A stretch of DNA of 64,000 nt from Pseudoselenomonas ruminis (GCF_008271295.1 NZ_VTOY01000002.1:1-64000); one strand, 5' to 3'. Counted from the first letter of the stretch, positions 1 to 15,200 are shown. Numbers and translations: made by a program. Notes: generated by a model not told the origin, from the sequence alone.

Positions 1-9
1 ATTTGTTTC

Positions 10-40
10 TGTCAAGAACTTTTTTAAATTCTTTTTTGAA
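10..40 (-). promoter_or_regulatory. -35 element and UP-like tract of a promoter leaving the window
   Basis: On the minus strand a perfect -35 hexamer TTGACA lies at 15-10, preceded by an A/T-rich run of A tracts (17-40) like an UP element. The -10 would fall outside the window. The arrangement resembles the P2 promoter of a Firmicute rRNA operon reading leftwards; the downstream gene is not visible, so this is inference. Confidence 0.45.
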
Positions 41-127
41 GCATTTTGGTGAAAACAGCCACAACCACTTGCCAGTCAAGGCTTGGTGTCGTTTTTGTTT
101 CCGCCGTATCTCTCAGCGACTTGTATT

Positions 128-156
128 ATGATACACGCTCTTTTGTTATTTGTCAA
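128..156 (-). promoter_or_regulatory. Strong sigma-A promoter (rRNA P1-like)
   Basis: Minus strand TTGACA (156-151), 17-nt spacer, TATCAT (133-128). It lies just downstream of the terminator of the large exoprotein gene and upstream of the second -35 at the edge. Tandem strong promoters with A-tracts suggest a stable-RNA operon to the left of the window. Confidence 0.55.
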
Positions 157-166
157 CACTTTTTGT

Positions 167-199
167 AAAAAAATAGTGAGACGCTTTTCAGCGCCTCAC
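167..199 (-). terminator. Rho-independent terminator of tpsA
   Basis: On the minus strand a 9-bp stem (GTGAGGCGC / GCGTCTCAC, one G-U pair) with a 6-nt loop is followed by TATTTTTTT. It lies about 60 bp after the tpsA stop codon. Confidence 0.8.
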
Positions 200-259
200 C
201 ATTCTACTCTTTGCTATCTTCTGTTCTTGATACAGCATCGTTCCGCTTCGGAATATCTT

Positions 260-3200
260 TTATGTGTTTTCCCCTCCTTCTGCTAAGTCGTTTGTTTCCG
301 TATCAACGGTAATCAACGGCTTTCTCTCCTGGGCATCATAGCCTGAAATCCCATACTGATAAATCAGTTTTCCTATCTGTTTTGCCTGCATGAATCGATC
401 GATATCCGGCATTGGCTCCTGATAGAAGCCTGGAAGTGTCAAACGCTCTTCCATCATATCGACTACACTCAACGTATCGCCATGGAGCCGCGAGCCTTGT
501 GCCTTCCGAATGAGTATTGCACCCTTCGTACGGATTGTGCCATCAGCGGACAATCCGTAAGTACGCGTTTTGCTGTTTGCCCAGCCAGAGTTGTTCCAAT
601 AAACGACCCGTTCTCCATCGTGCGTCGGCGTACGGCCGTAAATTGCCATGCTCGTACGCGGATTATCAATATGGAGCTTATCATATACCAAGGCATCCCG
701 AACGGAGTAATCCCCCTGGCCGACATGGATCTCACCAGTTCCTGCTACCCAAAGATTATCTGTATAGGTACCAGTATCCGAACGCACATCACCCACGCGG
801 ACATTGCCCGCAATGAGCTTATCTTCGCTGCCAGCAAAGTTCATATGCAATGCTCCGTTGCCAGCACTTTTTGCCACCGAATCGACATCGATATAATTAC
901 CACTCAGCATTACATCCGGCTCTACACCAGAATTAGCCGCAGCTTCAATCGTACCGATATGCGAGGCTTCCGTATTATCGCCCTGCAGCAACAGGACTCC
1001 TTGCCCTTGTGCCATATCCAGATACAAATCACCTTTCTTGAGCTGCACATAAACAATCTCGTCAGCCTTTAAGTCACCAGCATGAATCTCGCCTTCAACA
1101 GCACTGGACAATACAATATTGCCACCAGCCGTCCCCTTCTCAATCGTGATATTGCCCGTATCGGTATGCGCAACGATATCTCCCGCAACATCAGCCGCAA
1201 TATCGAAACTGATGTTGCCCTGGTTTTCTGTTGCTACGATCAGACCAGAACCTGCCTCCAATCGATCCGTAACCCGCAAATCACCGTTTACGGTTTGCAA
1301 ATCCACATCCTGACCGGCAATGAGCCTGCCATGCTGATCCAGAATGATATTTTGGGCTTTTTCATCATAGCTGGATGAAGCTGCCCGGATAACAGCATTT
1401 CCCGTAACCGCATGTGTCTTGCCGTAAATATAGGCATTTCCGATACCTGCCGTAAGTGCAATATCCTTATTCGCCGTTATCGTATCGACATCCGGACCAT
1501 TATCGCCGATCAAGATGCTGCCTACACCGGTCACACCTGTAATATTACCGGATTTTGCATAAAGTGTCTGCATGGTCTTCTCATTCTTACCAATACGGAT
1601 ATCACCATTAAGCGTTTCCATATTGATATCACCGATAGCAGAGGAAACAGTCTTACCGATAACGATATCACCATTTTCTGCATAGAGATTCAAATGACGG
1701 TTAGCAGCCACATCGGTGTCGAAATACACACCACCCTGTCCGAGAGCATTCGCCGTAAGATCCGTACCAGCCTGCACCCGATCCGATACATGCATATCGC
1801 CATTTTGCGTCGTAATTGACGTTGCCAAACCAGAAATCAACTTACCATTTTGATCGATGATAAAGTTCTTACCATCCTCCCCCATCGTATAAGATTCCGA
1901 CGCTGCAGCCAAGGTAATATTGCCATTAGCCGAAGTCTTGCCATGCACTTTTATTGCGCCAATATCGGCAGACATTTCGATATCTTTGGCCGCCGTGATG
2001 GTATCGACATCAACGCCGTTATTGCCAATATCGATACTGCCAACACCAGTCGCAGCATAAATACTGCCATTTGCAGCGTAGACGGTATGCTCCGTTTTCT
2101 CATTTTTGCCGATACGGATATCGCCGACCTGGGTCTCTACATGGATATTACCGTCTTTCGACGAAACGGTCTTGCCGATTTCAATGGAGCCATTTTCCGT
2201 ATACAACCTAAGGTCTTTATCTGCTTCCACATCACTGTCAAAGAAGATATCTCCCTGTGCTTCAGTCTTGGCGGTAAGCGTCTCACCTGCGTGCAGTCTA
2301 TCCGACACATGCATATCGCCATTTTGCGTTATTACCGTAAGGTTCTTGCCGCTTTCAATCTCGCCATTTTGATCAATGATGAAATTCCTGCCGTCTTCGC
2401 CAGCTTGATAAGCTTCCGATACGGCTTTCATATCGACATCGCCTCCGGCCAGCGTCTTGCCATGTACCAAAATATTGCCGTAAGCCTTCATATCGACATC
2501 GGTTCCGGCCACAATAGTATTGACACCTGCGCCATTGTTGCCAACATCGATATTGCCATTTTCCGCACGAATCACAGCATTTCCCATCGTTGCCTTGATA
2601 TTTTCCTTAGCTTGCACACCCGTGCCTACCTGCACATCTCCTTTCTTCACCGTAAGCAAGACATCACCAGCATCTGACGTAATCGTTCTGCCTACTATAA
2701 TATTCCCATCTTTAACAAGCATGTTCACATCACTGCCAGCTGTGACATCGCGACCGATTTCGATATTCCCTTGATCAGCCGTAATTGTCAATTGACGATT
2801 GACCGCAACATCGGTATCAAAGTAGATACTTCCCTGCTCCTTGGCTGCTGCCAACAGGTCCGTCCCGGCCTGGAGCCGATCTGTTACATGTATATCGCCA
2901 TTGTTCGTGGTAATGATCATCGCCTGCCCGGAAAGCAGCTGCCCATTTTGATCGAACAACAAATTCCGGCCATCTTCACCTGCTGTATAGGTTTCCGATT
3001 TGACATCTACCCGTACGTCATTGCCTGCACTTGTCTTGCCATGGACGGTAATGGTACCAGCCAGTGTTTGCAAGTCAACATCTTTTGCCGACGATATCGT
3101 TGCCACCTTCGGGCCACTGTTACCGATATCGATGTTGCCGCTGCCGGCATGAACATAGATTGAACCGGTATCGGTCTTTAAATTTTCCTTCGCATCCGCA

Positions 3201-6200
3201 TGGGAGCCCACACGGATATCACCAGTCGTCGTCGTCAACCAGATATCACCATCTGTCGACCTTACCGCCTCACCGATATCTATCACGCCATCTTCTACCT
3301 GCAGTTTGGCCTGCTTGTTGGCAGCAACCACTGCACCAACACTAAGGGTTCCCTCTTGAACGCTCATATTGATATCATTACCAGACGTCAGATTCCTGCC
3401 AACATTGAGAATTCCTTTATCAACCGTTAAATCAATATCGCGATTTGCCACAACATCGGTATCAAAATACATATTGCCCTGCTGCTTGACCTCAGCCTTG
3501 ATATCCTGTCCGGAATGCAAGAGATCCGAAACATGCAGGTCCCCATTGGTCATCGTCAAATCGATATCTTTTCCGGCAATAAGCTGTCCGTTCTGATCGA
3601 TATGGAAAGACGTACTGCCTTCCGTATATTCAGCAGCTGCTGTCGCCATTTCGACATTGCCCGCATCTGCCATTGTCCGGCCATGTACATCAATCGCCCC
3701 CAGCCCCGTAGTGACTTCTACATTTCCTTTCGCATATATCGTATTTACATCCGGGCCATTATCACCGATATCAATATCGCCCACACCTGCACGGATCAAA
3801 ACATCCCCGGCTGACGATTCAATGGTACTTCCGACTCGAATCGAGCCACTACCAGAATGTAGCTTTACATCTTCCACAGCCTTGATATTCCGGCCTACAT
3901 CGATACCACCATTGTCCACGGTCAGGGCAAAACCACCGTTAGACTCTACATCTGTGTCAAAATAAATACTTCCCTGTTTTTTAATGGTTACATTCAAATC
4001 CCGTTCTGCATGAATCTTGTCGGTAATATGGATATCGCCATTCGTCGCTTCAATATCCAAATCCCTGCCTGATTCCAGGGCTCCATTCTGCGCAATAATA
4101 ATATTCATACCAGAAATACCAGCCGTATACGTATCAGACGCAGCTGCCATCGAGATATCGCCTTCATCGGTTACCGTGCGTCCATATACCTTCACAGCAC
4201 CACTATCAGACCGAAGGCCGATGTTCTGTTTGGCAAAAATCGTATCAACCGTAGAACCATTATCGCCGATAATGATATCGCCTTTGCCCGTATGAACCTC
4301 CACACTTCCGGTGGTGGCATAGAGATTTTGCCGCAATTTATCGGATATACCGATTATGATATTCCCCGTCCCAGCAACAAGCGATACATCTCCTGTTACC
4401 GAACCCAACGTCTTGCCTACTCTTATATAGCCATTTTCCGTTTGCAGGTCAACATTTCCCTTGGCACTGACATGTTCTACCACATCAATATCGCCCACTT
4501 CTGTCGTTGCCAGCAAATTGCCATTAACCACTACATTATCACAGAAATACAAACCGCCAGATTTATCGACATCTATGGTCAAATTCTTTCCTACCTGAAT
4601 ACTGTCCGTGACAAACATATCACCATTTTCCAAATGCAGTAGCATATCATCGCCAGAAATGATCTTACCGAAACCAGCGACAAGCAAGCTGGAGCTATCT
4701 TCGCCTTCCTGATATTCTCCTGCTGGCAAAGCAGCATGAAGGTTTAGTACCCCTTCTTTAGCCTGGACCGTCCCCAGTATATTGATGTGACCTGCCATAG
4801 CATCCAACACAATATTATCATTTGCGATAATCCCCAAACCATCGCGGTCGTTGACCCCCATCGTAAGATTGCCCTGTTGCGACACGATGCTGACATCCCC
4901 CTGGATAGCATGAACCGTATCCAGTACAGAAATATCACCATTATCGGTATAAAGCGTTATATCTCCTTGCCTTGATACAATATTCTTGCAAATCGTGATA
5001 TCCCCGCTTTCCGTCTTTCCAAGGACATCGCCCGTAACTACGACATCTTTACCGAAGTTAATCGCTCCCTGCCCTTCAATATCAGCAACAAAACCTGTCT
5101 TGGCTATTAAATCATCGGTAACAAATATATCACCATTTCTTCCCTTCAACGTTAACGAGCCACCAGCAACAACTTTGCCCTGATTATTGATGACAAAGAC
5201 ACTATCCTCTTCACCACTGGTATACACATCACGTCCGGCCATCAGCGATACATTGCCATTTTGTGCTTCGGTCTTACCATTGATGTACATAACACCATCC
5301 GGCGTCTCAATACTGACATCCTTATACGCCACTACCGCATCATCATCATTGGTAGCATCTCCCAAAACTATATTACCTTTTTTCGTACTCGCATAAATAT
5401 CCCCTGTGACAGAATTCAGCCGATCATAAACCATGACGCTGCCGTTATTTGCCGTTAGTTCAATATCCTTCTGTGCCTTGATATTTCCACTAACAGCAAT
5501 TTCCCCAACATCAGTTTTAACATCTACCGAGCCTTTCTCAGAAAGCACCCTCGCCTGTAACGTAATATTGCCAACAGCCTCACGCTCGTCAGCAGCACGT
5601 TCAATCATAAAGCTGACATCTCCACCGGCTTCGATTTTCGTCATATCCGAAAGAGAACCAACTTTCAAATCCACTGGATTGATCTCATCAGCCATAACAT
5701 AGGCACTAATATCACGCCCAGCGTGAATATCTCCAAAAATCGCCAGCGTTGTATCCAAAGTCGCCAATCGAACGTCTCTACCCGCATCAAGCGTATAACC
5801 CTTTTCTGATAAATCAGCAATAACCAGTCCATCCTGGCTAAAAACGAAAATATCATCTGCCGCTTTCAAGGTACCTAATCCCAGTATAGCAGCAGCCGAC
5901 AGACTGATATTGCCTTCTGCACCATCCCTTCCATTCGCCTGTAAATTGCCGTAAAGCATCAAATTCCCGTCCCGAACATTTACATCGATCGTACCATTTA
6001 CAGGATTCTCAATACCAACACTCGTAGTATTTTCGCTCGTCTGCAACAAAATATCGCCATTGATGACCGGCTGTCCTGTTCTAGCTATTGCCTCAAAAAT
6101 GCCGAAACTATTATTGGGACTCTGTAAATCAACACTGCCCCCAACCATAGCCCCTACACTTGTGCTGCTTATGCTGCCGATATTTTGCACAACACTGCCG

Positions 6201-9200
6201 CCAGCATGGAACTTCAGCACATGGTTAATCGTACTCCAATACCCATCACTGGGCGGCAAATCATCCGAATGATCCTCGGGAAGCGTAATCCACCCATTTA
6301 ACTCTATATCCTTGGCAGCAGTGAGTGCTACTTCTTTGCCAGCCGTAATATGACCATTTTTTTCATCTTGCCCCACGAATAGATGGCCTTGACTCTCTGC
6401 ACCAAAGTGATTGATTACATCAATATTGCCTAACGTAAGCGTACCATCTGTAATCTCAGAATTATTCATCCCCTTGATATAGGCATCCGATGCCGTAAGG
6501 TTTACCACTGCACGGTTATTCAGGATCCGCAATGGTTGTACGGCCGTACCAATGATTCCATCATCATTTGCCAACACCAATGTCTTACCTGCATTGATAT
6601 ACGATTCCGCAATTTCACTATTGGCATCGCTCATGAGGTAGCCGGCTGGTGATGACAACGAAATCGTATCCGCAGCATACATAGCCCCCAAAGTCAATTC
6701 CTTTTGGCTATCCATATTCTTAATATAGATGTCCTTATCGGCTTTGGCCGACACTAAATCACCAGAAAGCTTTACGGTAAGCGGATTATCTGCTTTGCCG
6801 ATGCTGACAGTCGGCACTTCATCGCCAGCAATAGCCGAAAGTTCGAGATTTCCCGCGATGATATGAGCGTCCGGCGCATCCAACCTGCCCCAGATACTCT
6901 GAGCAGCTGCCAGGCGCAGATTTCCCGTACCAGTATCCACTTTTCCAAGCTGCATAGCCGAGTAATTGCCCTGGTCATTTGTGCGCCCTGACACGAAGGT
7001 ATTGCCAGCCGCCTTGACATTCAATTCTCCTTTTGCATAAACCCCTAACGGAATAGCGGCTTTGACCGAAAAGGCCGTAATATTCCCATCGTCATCCTTG
7101 ATTACCGACACATCCGAGGCGTTGGACCGAAGCAGCGTCCGCAGTTTCGCATAATCCTTTGCGATGTCTTCTACCTTGATGATGGTGGCATTTGCTTCAT
7201 TCTTACCGATGCCGCTATACGCCGTAAGCGTTACCTTATCCCCAACGATATTGGCAGCTTTTTCCGCTACGCTGCCACCCGTACCATTTACCAAATTGTC
7301 TGCTACGGCATAGAGCATCATATCTTTCGTCCAACGGAACTTCGGATGCTCTGCCTGCGTACGCAAGGACTGATAAACCATATCATGAGCCAGGAATTCT
7401 TCTGCCGTCGCATACTTCTGGTATCTAGCCAGCGTGCTGTCCTTCATGAAGGCATCAGCCGTCGCATAACCATCATAGCTATGGTACTTGCCAAACTGAA
7501 CGGCATAATCCGCATACGCCTTATCGCCGGATTTTATAAGTGCTGCCAGCTGTTCCACCGACATCGCGTCGTATTTTGCTTTTAAGGAAAGATAATTTTG
7601 ATAATCTGCACTCTGGTAGATGGCCTGCGCTGCAGTCAACTGACTGTCATACTCCTGTTGCAATTTTTCTTTATCCGTTGCATAGGACGCATAGGCATTT
7701 TCGACCTCTGTCCGATAGCTTACCACATCTTTTTCGAGCTGCTCGATGTAAGCGCCTTTGTATTTATAACTTCCGTCCGGATTTTTCTCACCATCAATAA
7801 GGCCGGCATCAATCCAGCGTTTTACGAGTTCATCCGTACTATCATCTTTCTCTATCGCCTCAGTCGGCAGCATATCGACAAAGCCGCCCCCCTCAGCAGT
7901 GAGGACCACATCACCGGTTTTCGCCGTGATCTTGCCAACCATGAAGTCGCCACCGGCAACACTTTCCGTCAAATAGACCGAGCCAGCTGCCGAAGCATTG
8001 ACCGCCGTGCTGTATGGATTCGTTCCATACAGGAAATCCGACGCCGCCAGCGTCAACGGCTGAGCAGTTGTCCCCAGGCTCCCATTCTCACTGGCAAGTG
8101 AGATGCCACGGCCATAAAATGCCGTCGTCGTTCCCGACTGCGTGATATCTCCCTGCGCCTGCAAGGAAACGAGCCCCAGCGGTGCATCCTGCGCAAACGT
8201 ATCCCCATCCAGGCTGGCCAATTTTTCAACCTTTACATTACCGGCAAGATTCAAGCCCTCAAGCTGACCACCATGTACGGTTATATCAATATTGCCTTTG
8301 CCATTGGATTGCGCAGACAAGTTCAGCATATCTGCTACCGTCGTTGCCTTGCCAGCATCATTTCTCGCCGTGACTTTGCCCAGCGTCGTCACATTGATGC
8401 CTGCAATATCGCCATGAGCCGCCAGACTCAGATTTTCCGTATAGACGCTGGTATCCCCTGCCTGCTTAATGGAACCTCCGTTGGCATTAATCGTGATTGG
8501 CGCCAGATTCGTCGCACTCTGGATCTTGCCAAGCAGATTCATATCGCCGCCGGTCGTCTGATCGTTCTTCAAGGTAATGCTGCCGTCTTTCGTCCCCAGA
8601 AGACCCAAGGAAATCTGCTTGCCGGCATCAATCGAGTACTGGTATGTCTGGATTGACCCCGTAGTCTTATCCCAACGGGTATAGTAATGGCGACGCCAGC
8701 CAAAGAGGCCGGATTTTTCCACCCAAGATTGGATATTATCACGGCTCTCGGAAACTTTCTTGCTGGCAGCCCGCAGATTCAACCCCGATTCTGTACCACC
8801 AACATTGCTGAGATAAGCCCCCTCTGGCAGATTATAACGCTGTGCATCTGCCGAAGATATCTTATGCGATTCCGTTTCCTGTCCTTTGATGGATTCCTGG
8901 TCGGTATAAGATGTATAAGCGCCCCACCAGCATTTGGACGTATCCGTCTGATAAGTAGTCTTCGATACGGTAGCGTTGCCAGTCGTCCAGCCATACTGCT
9001 GCCCTACGACATCATACACAAGATTATGATTATCGCTCAGTACCTGATCAGCCGCCGTTATTACCAAGGCATCCCCATACAGATCACTGCTGTCCTTATG
9101 CGTCTTTAGATAATTGGCATATCCCGTGATGCTGCGCGTTCTGCCATTGCTGTATTCCGTCCAGGTATCCTTAGCCGTATCGGCAATCGTAATACTGCCA

Positions 9201-12200
9201 CTGCGAATGTTATTTATGACCTGACCAACATCCATGGATATATCCGAATGATTAAGGACCGAAATATCAGCCGCACCATCGGAAACGATAATCTTTCCGT
9301 TGCCCGTGCTTGCAATGCGGCCCGTCAGATAAACTTTGCCACCCTGGGTATTGATATCTTCCACAATCAGGTGATCGGTCAGCGGATCATAATAAACTGG
9401 CACTTCATAGTAAAAAGCCTGCGCATCCGCATCATATTTCTGCCCGCCGTCATTTACCTTATACATCGTCCGATTTTGCACAGTCACAGCCCGATCACGC
9501 GGCTGCTGTTTAGCAGCTGCGACATCAGCTGCCGACAATTCAGCCTTGTAATCCTTATAGCCACTCTGGATTGTGCCATTGACATTGATATACTCGGCAG
9601 CGATATAAACATCTTTACCGGCGATATACCCACTGGCCGCATTATCCTGCGTCGACTGCGGATTCTCAGCACGCGCACTTGCCACACTGTTCTCTGCCTC
9701 TATATCCAGCTGAACCTGTTTTTTCAAGTTTTCCGCTGCTTCGGCCAAATAGTTTTCCGGGTTCCCGTTGATGTGGACAATACCATCCGTATAGCCCTGA
9801 TTGATGCTTCCCTTAGCAGTCAGGCGCACGGTCGTACCGTGAATGCCCGTCGGTTTCTCCTGCGTACCACCATCGATGATGATATCGCCAGCCGTATTAT
9901 TGATGATCACTTCCCCAAGCGCATTTTCGAGTTTACCGGCAACTTCCACATCGTTGACCATAAAGATTCCCTTTGCCAGTTCCTGCTGATATTTTTCCGC
10001 CTGTTCTGTGACATCGATGGAAGGATCCTTCTGTCTCTCTTCCGCAAGCTTTTGCTGCAATTCCTGCTGTTGTTCCGGCGTCAGCGTCGTAATCGCACCA
10101 CCGGAATACGTATTCTGGATTGAAAGCGGTGCTCCCGTACCACTGATCGTTCCATAGATTTGAGCAAAGTTAGCCGTCTGGAAAGTACCACTTTCTTTAT
10201 TGATCGTATTGATAGCCTGATTGGCAGCTGCCAGCGTTGCTACCGGTACCACCGTATCATTAAAGGAAATCTTGCCTCCTTCTTCTCCCATGATGATATC
10301 ATTGAGCTTCAAATAGGCATTGGAATTATTCGTGATACTTACCTGAGGCGCGCTGTTGGCTCTAAGGCTGCCGGTACCCGCCAGATAATTGGCCTTGACA
10401 TTGATATTGCCGCCACTGACTTTTATGGCAGGAATTTCAACATAGCTTACCGGCTGTCCCGAAACCAGATAATTTCCTACTGTATATCCGCCCTCTACCG
10501 TTTCTTCACTATAAAGGTTGAGTGCCTTCATCTTCTCCTGGATCATATCACGTTCCTGGATATAACCAGCCAGCGCCGTTGTATCGCCACTACTATACGC
10601 AGAGATAAGATTATTCAGTTCCACCAAACGCGCACCCAACGCATTGGCATAGTCAAAATCACCAGTCTTTATCCCCTGACGTACCCGTCTGTTTACATCA
10701 TTGTCATCCGTATCGATGACAAGCCCATTGCTCAGTCCAGGAACAGCTTGTCCGCTTATCGTGATGTTGATAGGCGCAGCCGTACCGGCCAGCAGCGTGC
10801 CATCCACTTTCACTACATTGTGCTTCATGGATTCTGGTTTGCCCTTTTGGTCAATGGAGGACAAGAAGTCCATGCTCGTCGTGCTGCCGCCATTGACCCA
10901 CGAAAACTTAGACGCATTATTGGCAGCATCTTCATTGCCACCCGTAGCCGTCGCATTGATATCCTGCGTCGAACGCACGAGCCCTGTTGCCGTGACATTT
11001 ACCGTATTGTTATCGTTCAGCGCCGTCTTAGCAGAAAGCACCGTGATGGGAATAACGGTGTAGTTATAAGCTGCCGCCTTCGAATCCACTTTGAGATTCG
11101 AACGCTTGCCGAGAGCATCTGCCCCAGCGTAAAGATTGACGTCTTTGGCACTGGAAACCTGCCCCTTGACCGTCACGGTATTCGTGCGATTCATCGTAAC
11201 GTTTGATGTCGATCCCATACCGGCAGCGACACCAGCATAAATAGTCGCCTCGGCCTGATTGTTCACTTTTTCGTTATCATAAGCAGACAGCGTAAGGCTG
11301 GCCTCCTGAGCCGCTTCCTCATTGCTGAGCACAGCACCTTCCTCGACCGTAATGGTATTATCAGCCGTAACGACAGCTTCGTTATCCACCACTGTCACGG
11401 CAACTGCACCGCCGCCCTTCGCATTGGATTGCTGCGTAAGGTCATTATCCGTGCTGGCGACATACTGCTGCCCATCACGCGTCACGATCTTGGCGTTTTT
11501 CCCGATCAGGACTTTGCCCGTCTGGTTGAGCAGCAAATCACTCTCGAGCACGTTTCCCGCAATCGCGCCGCCGAAATAATCCTGCAGCGTGTAGGTCTCA
11601 CCATCATAGGCAGCCGTCATCGCTGCATTGGCCGTGCCAATCGATACGCTACCGGCCTGCAGCTTGCTGCCATCACGGACATCTGCATACACCTTGCTGT
11701 TGATATCATTTTTGGCAAACGTTCCGCCCATGCCAACAATGGCACCATGGCCTTCATGAGCCGTTAACTTGCCGACATCTTTTTGTGCCGCCGTAAGGGA
11801 GAGCACATTATCGATCTTCCAGGCGCCACTCAATTCAGCGCGCACGGTGCTGTCTGTCTTATTATTGGCACTAGCACCAATGTAACCGCCAATACCGCCG
11901 CCGCCAGCCTGTGCATAGGAACGCCCCTCGTCCGCCCCCTGTGCACGGATTGTCAATGCCTTCAGTTTCTTGGCTGTTTCTTTCCCTTCCAGCGTCGCCG
12001 TGACATGTTCCTCGCCATCACTTTCCGCACGGCTGCTGCCGACGGCAATCGCACCAACTGTCACATCTTTGACATGCGCATCACGCGTCATATTCGTCAT
12101 GCTGCTAAGCGTCAGCGTTGCAGTTTCCTTGAAGTCTGCCTCTTTCGCGACCGTTACCTTCGAGGTTGCCTTCGTCTTGGCAATTGCGCTGTCAGGTGCC

Positions 12201-15200
12201 ACAGCCACAGCCGAAATATTGCGTCCAACCGCATCGGTTTTGATAGTCGTTGTCTCAGCCTTGCCAACCTGCGTGCCAAAGTAAATATTGTCCGCATCAA
12301 ATAGACCGCCATCAACCGTAACATCAGCCGTAAGATCCATATCGCCTAATCCACGCATGCGGCTGACTCCCAGGATAGACACCGTCGTATTGCCGGCATT
12401 TACCACGCCACTGTCACGCTGGTTCGCTGCAAAAGTCAAAGTACTGCCGGAAAAATGATTATTCTTGCCATTTATCGCAATCGCAGCTGCTCCTGCATCC
12501 GCAATCGTAGCATGGTTCACCGCTACTGCCGCACCGCCAGCGCCAACTCCTTGCGTATCTGCCCGAAGAACTGCCTGTTTACTTGCTTCCGCGCGCACTT
12601 CACCCGTTGCCTGCAAATTATTTGTGCCCGTGAACGTAATCCCAGTATTACTGCTTTCATCGACATTTGAAAATGACGTCAACACGTTTATGGCACCGCC
12701 ACCGCCGCCCAGCAGTTTAGCGCTTGCCTTGCTGCTATCATCCGCCAGTATCGTAATCGTGCCAGCCTTGTTTTCCTCCGTACCAATGGTAGCACCAGAC
12801 AATACCACATCTGTACTGCCCTTGTTCACAACACCAGAGTAACCAACGCCAACGCCAGCCATACCAGCCGTTACCGCCGTCGTATGCGATACAAGGCCGT
12901 CATGTTTCTGTCCCTGATTGGCAGCCAGCGTGATGTTTCTGCCAAGCAATGTTGCTCCACTGACTGTTACATCCGTATCATGTCTTGCCTTGATGATATT
13001 GCTGGTAGCTGCTGCCGAAGCCCCAGCGGCCATCGATATCGAAATTCCTTCCGAATCGATATCATTCTTATCCTTAGCCGTAAGCGAAAGCGTATTTCCT
13101 GCCGTAAGCACAGAGGACTGCTGTGCTATGGCATGCACACCGCCCTGATTACTGGCAACACTGGTATCGATTTTCTGATTCTGTAGCGTCAGCATCTTTT
13201 CTTTCTGTGTGGAATCCATACCAAATAAGCCATCGCCTTCAAATTTTCCGACAGCATTTGAGGTGTCTACACTCTTCGTGATTGCTTTTTTCGTTTCAGC
13301 ATCAGTTCCCATGCTGTTGCCATTTTCATCAGCAGCCCGCGAAAGCTGATTATCCGTAATGCCTTCATTGAGTGAGGTTGCAATGACATTTACCGTAACA
13401 CCAAGGCCAGCACCACCATTGACGCCAGCTACCTGACCACCAGTATCCCGTACCGATTCTGCCGCCACAGAAATATCATTGCCAGCCGTCAGCCGGCTCC
13501 CTTCGACATTGGCATTGACGGCCGTATTATACGTATTCAATACCACGCTGACGCCAGTTCCCACGAGACCTGCCGACGATACCAGCCCCAGTGTATTGGC
13601 AAAGAGTTCATCCTTCGCTGCCACACCGATATTTCTCGCCGTAATCGTGCTGTTTTGTGCCGCTGCCGTCACCTTGTTCTCTATTTTGTTGATGGCAACA
13701 TCACCGGCTACCGCTGCACCGATTCCCACTGCAATCGTGCCATTATAAAGCTCAGTATTCAAAACGCTCTGGTTTTCGGCGTCAATATCAACATCGCGAT
13801 TACTGGTAAGCGTGCTATCTTTTACCATTGCCGATACCGTTGAACCATCTTTTACCAGCGATATGCCCGCACCGACACCAACAGCAGCCACGCCCCCCGA
13901 AATTGCTCCGGATATATTGCGCACATACTCTCGCGACTCATGACTAGCATTTACCCTTGTATCTCCATTTGTCGTAACGGTCATATTGTCGATTGCTGCC
14001 GTCGTCTCACCATTTAAGATATGGCGTACTGTGCCGTTTCCAGCGGATACCGCTACCTTACCACCCGCAATCGCAGCTCCAATCGTAAGATTCGTCGTCG
14101 CCTGTTGCGAATCCGCTGCAACCGTAAGCTTCTGTGCCTTGAGTACCTTCTTGTCAGCCGATGACTTGACTTCCGCTTTCGTCTTGCGGTCAATCGTATT
14201 CCACGTACTACCCGATCCGACCGACACACCCACTAAACCGCCGCCAATCGAGGCCCCGACTGTGAACGAACCGAGATTCGTATAATCCGCAGCCTTTACG
14301 GCAACATCGCCATACGACGAGTTTCCATCGTTCAATGCAGCATTGATGACCTGCGCATCCGTCCTGCCTCCGATAGTATTGACATTGACCGTACCAGCAA
14401 GGCCCACGCCAGCACTGCCCGAAATCGCAATGCCAGCTGATGCCAGCGCCGATGCAATCGAATGCGTGGCCGAACTGTCAACGACGATTCCGGCAGCTTT
14501 TCCCTGCTGACGTCCATGGAAAAGCGACGAAGCTTTCCACATGGAACTATCACCAAAACCGGAAATCAACGCATCATCTGCCATACCGCCATGTACCGCA
14601 ATCGCATCATCGGCTGCGTCACTCCCCTTCGCCGTTACCGTGCCTCCTTCGATTTTGGCCGTAGTATTGCCCGAAAGCTCATTAACGGCTACGGCTGCAC
14701 CCACACCTACGTTACCGCCAGCCGCCAATCCCAACGCACCGGCATAGTTTGCCAGGCGTTCATCGCTTTTCGCGACGACACCAACATTGTTCGTGCTCGT
14801 AATAGCCGGATTCACGAGTTTAGCGGTAACATCATCGGACAGATAGTTATAGCTGGCGGAACCGCCAATCGATGCAGCTCCCATGACATTAGGCGCTGCC
14901 CCCGCACCGATAGACAGGATATCGCTATCCCCACTGCCGGTTACCGATATCCTGCCGGCATGAATCGTCTTTTGCGGAGAGGAGGAAATCTCAGCCGTCG
15001 TATCCTGGTCCAGTTTATTTATTGATAAACCAACGGCTGCATTGATTAGCGTGCTGATACCAACAGCCGCGGCAGAACCGACCGTCGTCACTTGGTGCTT
15101 GCTGTCTGCTGCCACTTCAAGGGAAGCACCATCCTCATCCAGTTTGCTGACCTTCGTATCGGCCAGACGTGCTATGGTATCTTTTGATGCTTCCGTCACA

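Noticed and set aside
1336..5186. CRISPR-like or satellite repeats
   Set aside because: The period is about 500-650 bp, in frame, and translates as repeated protein modules.
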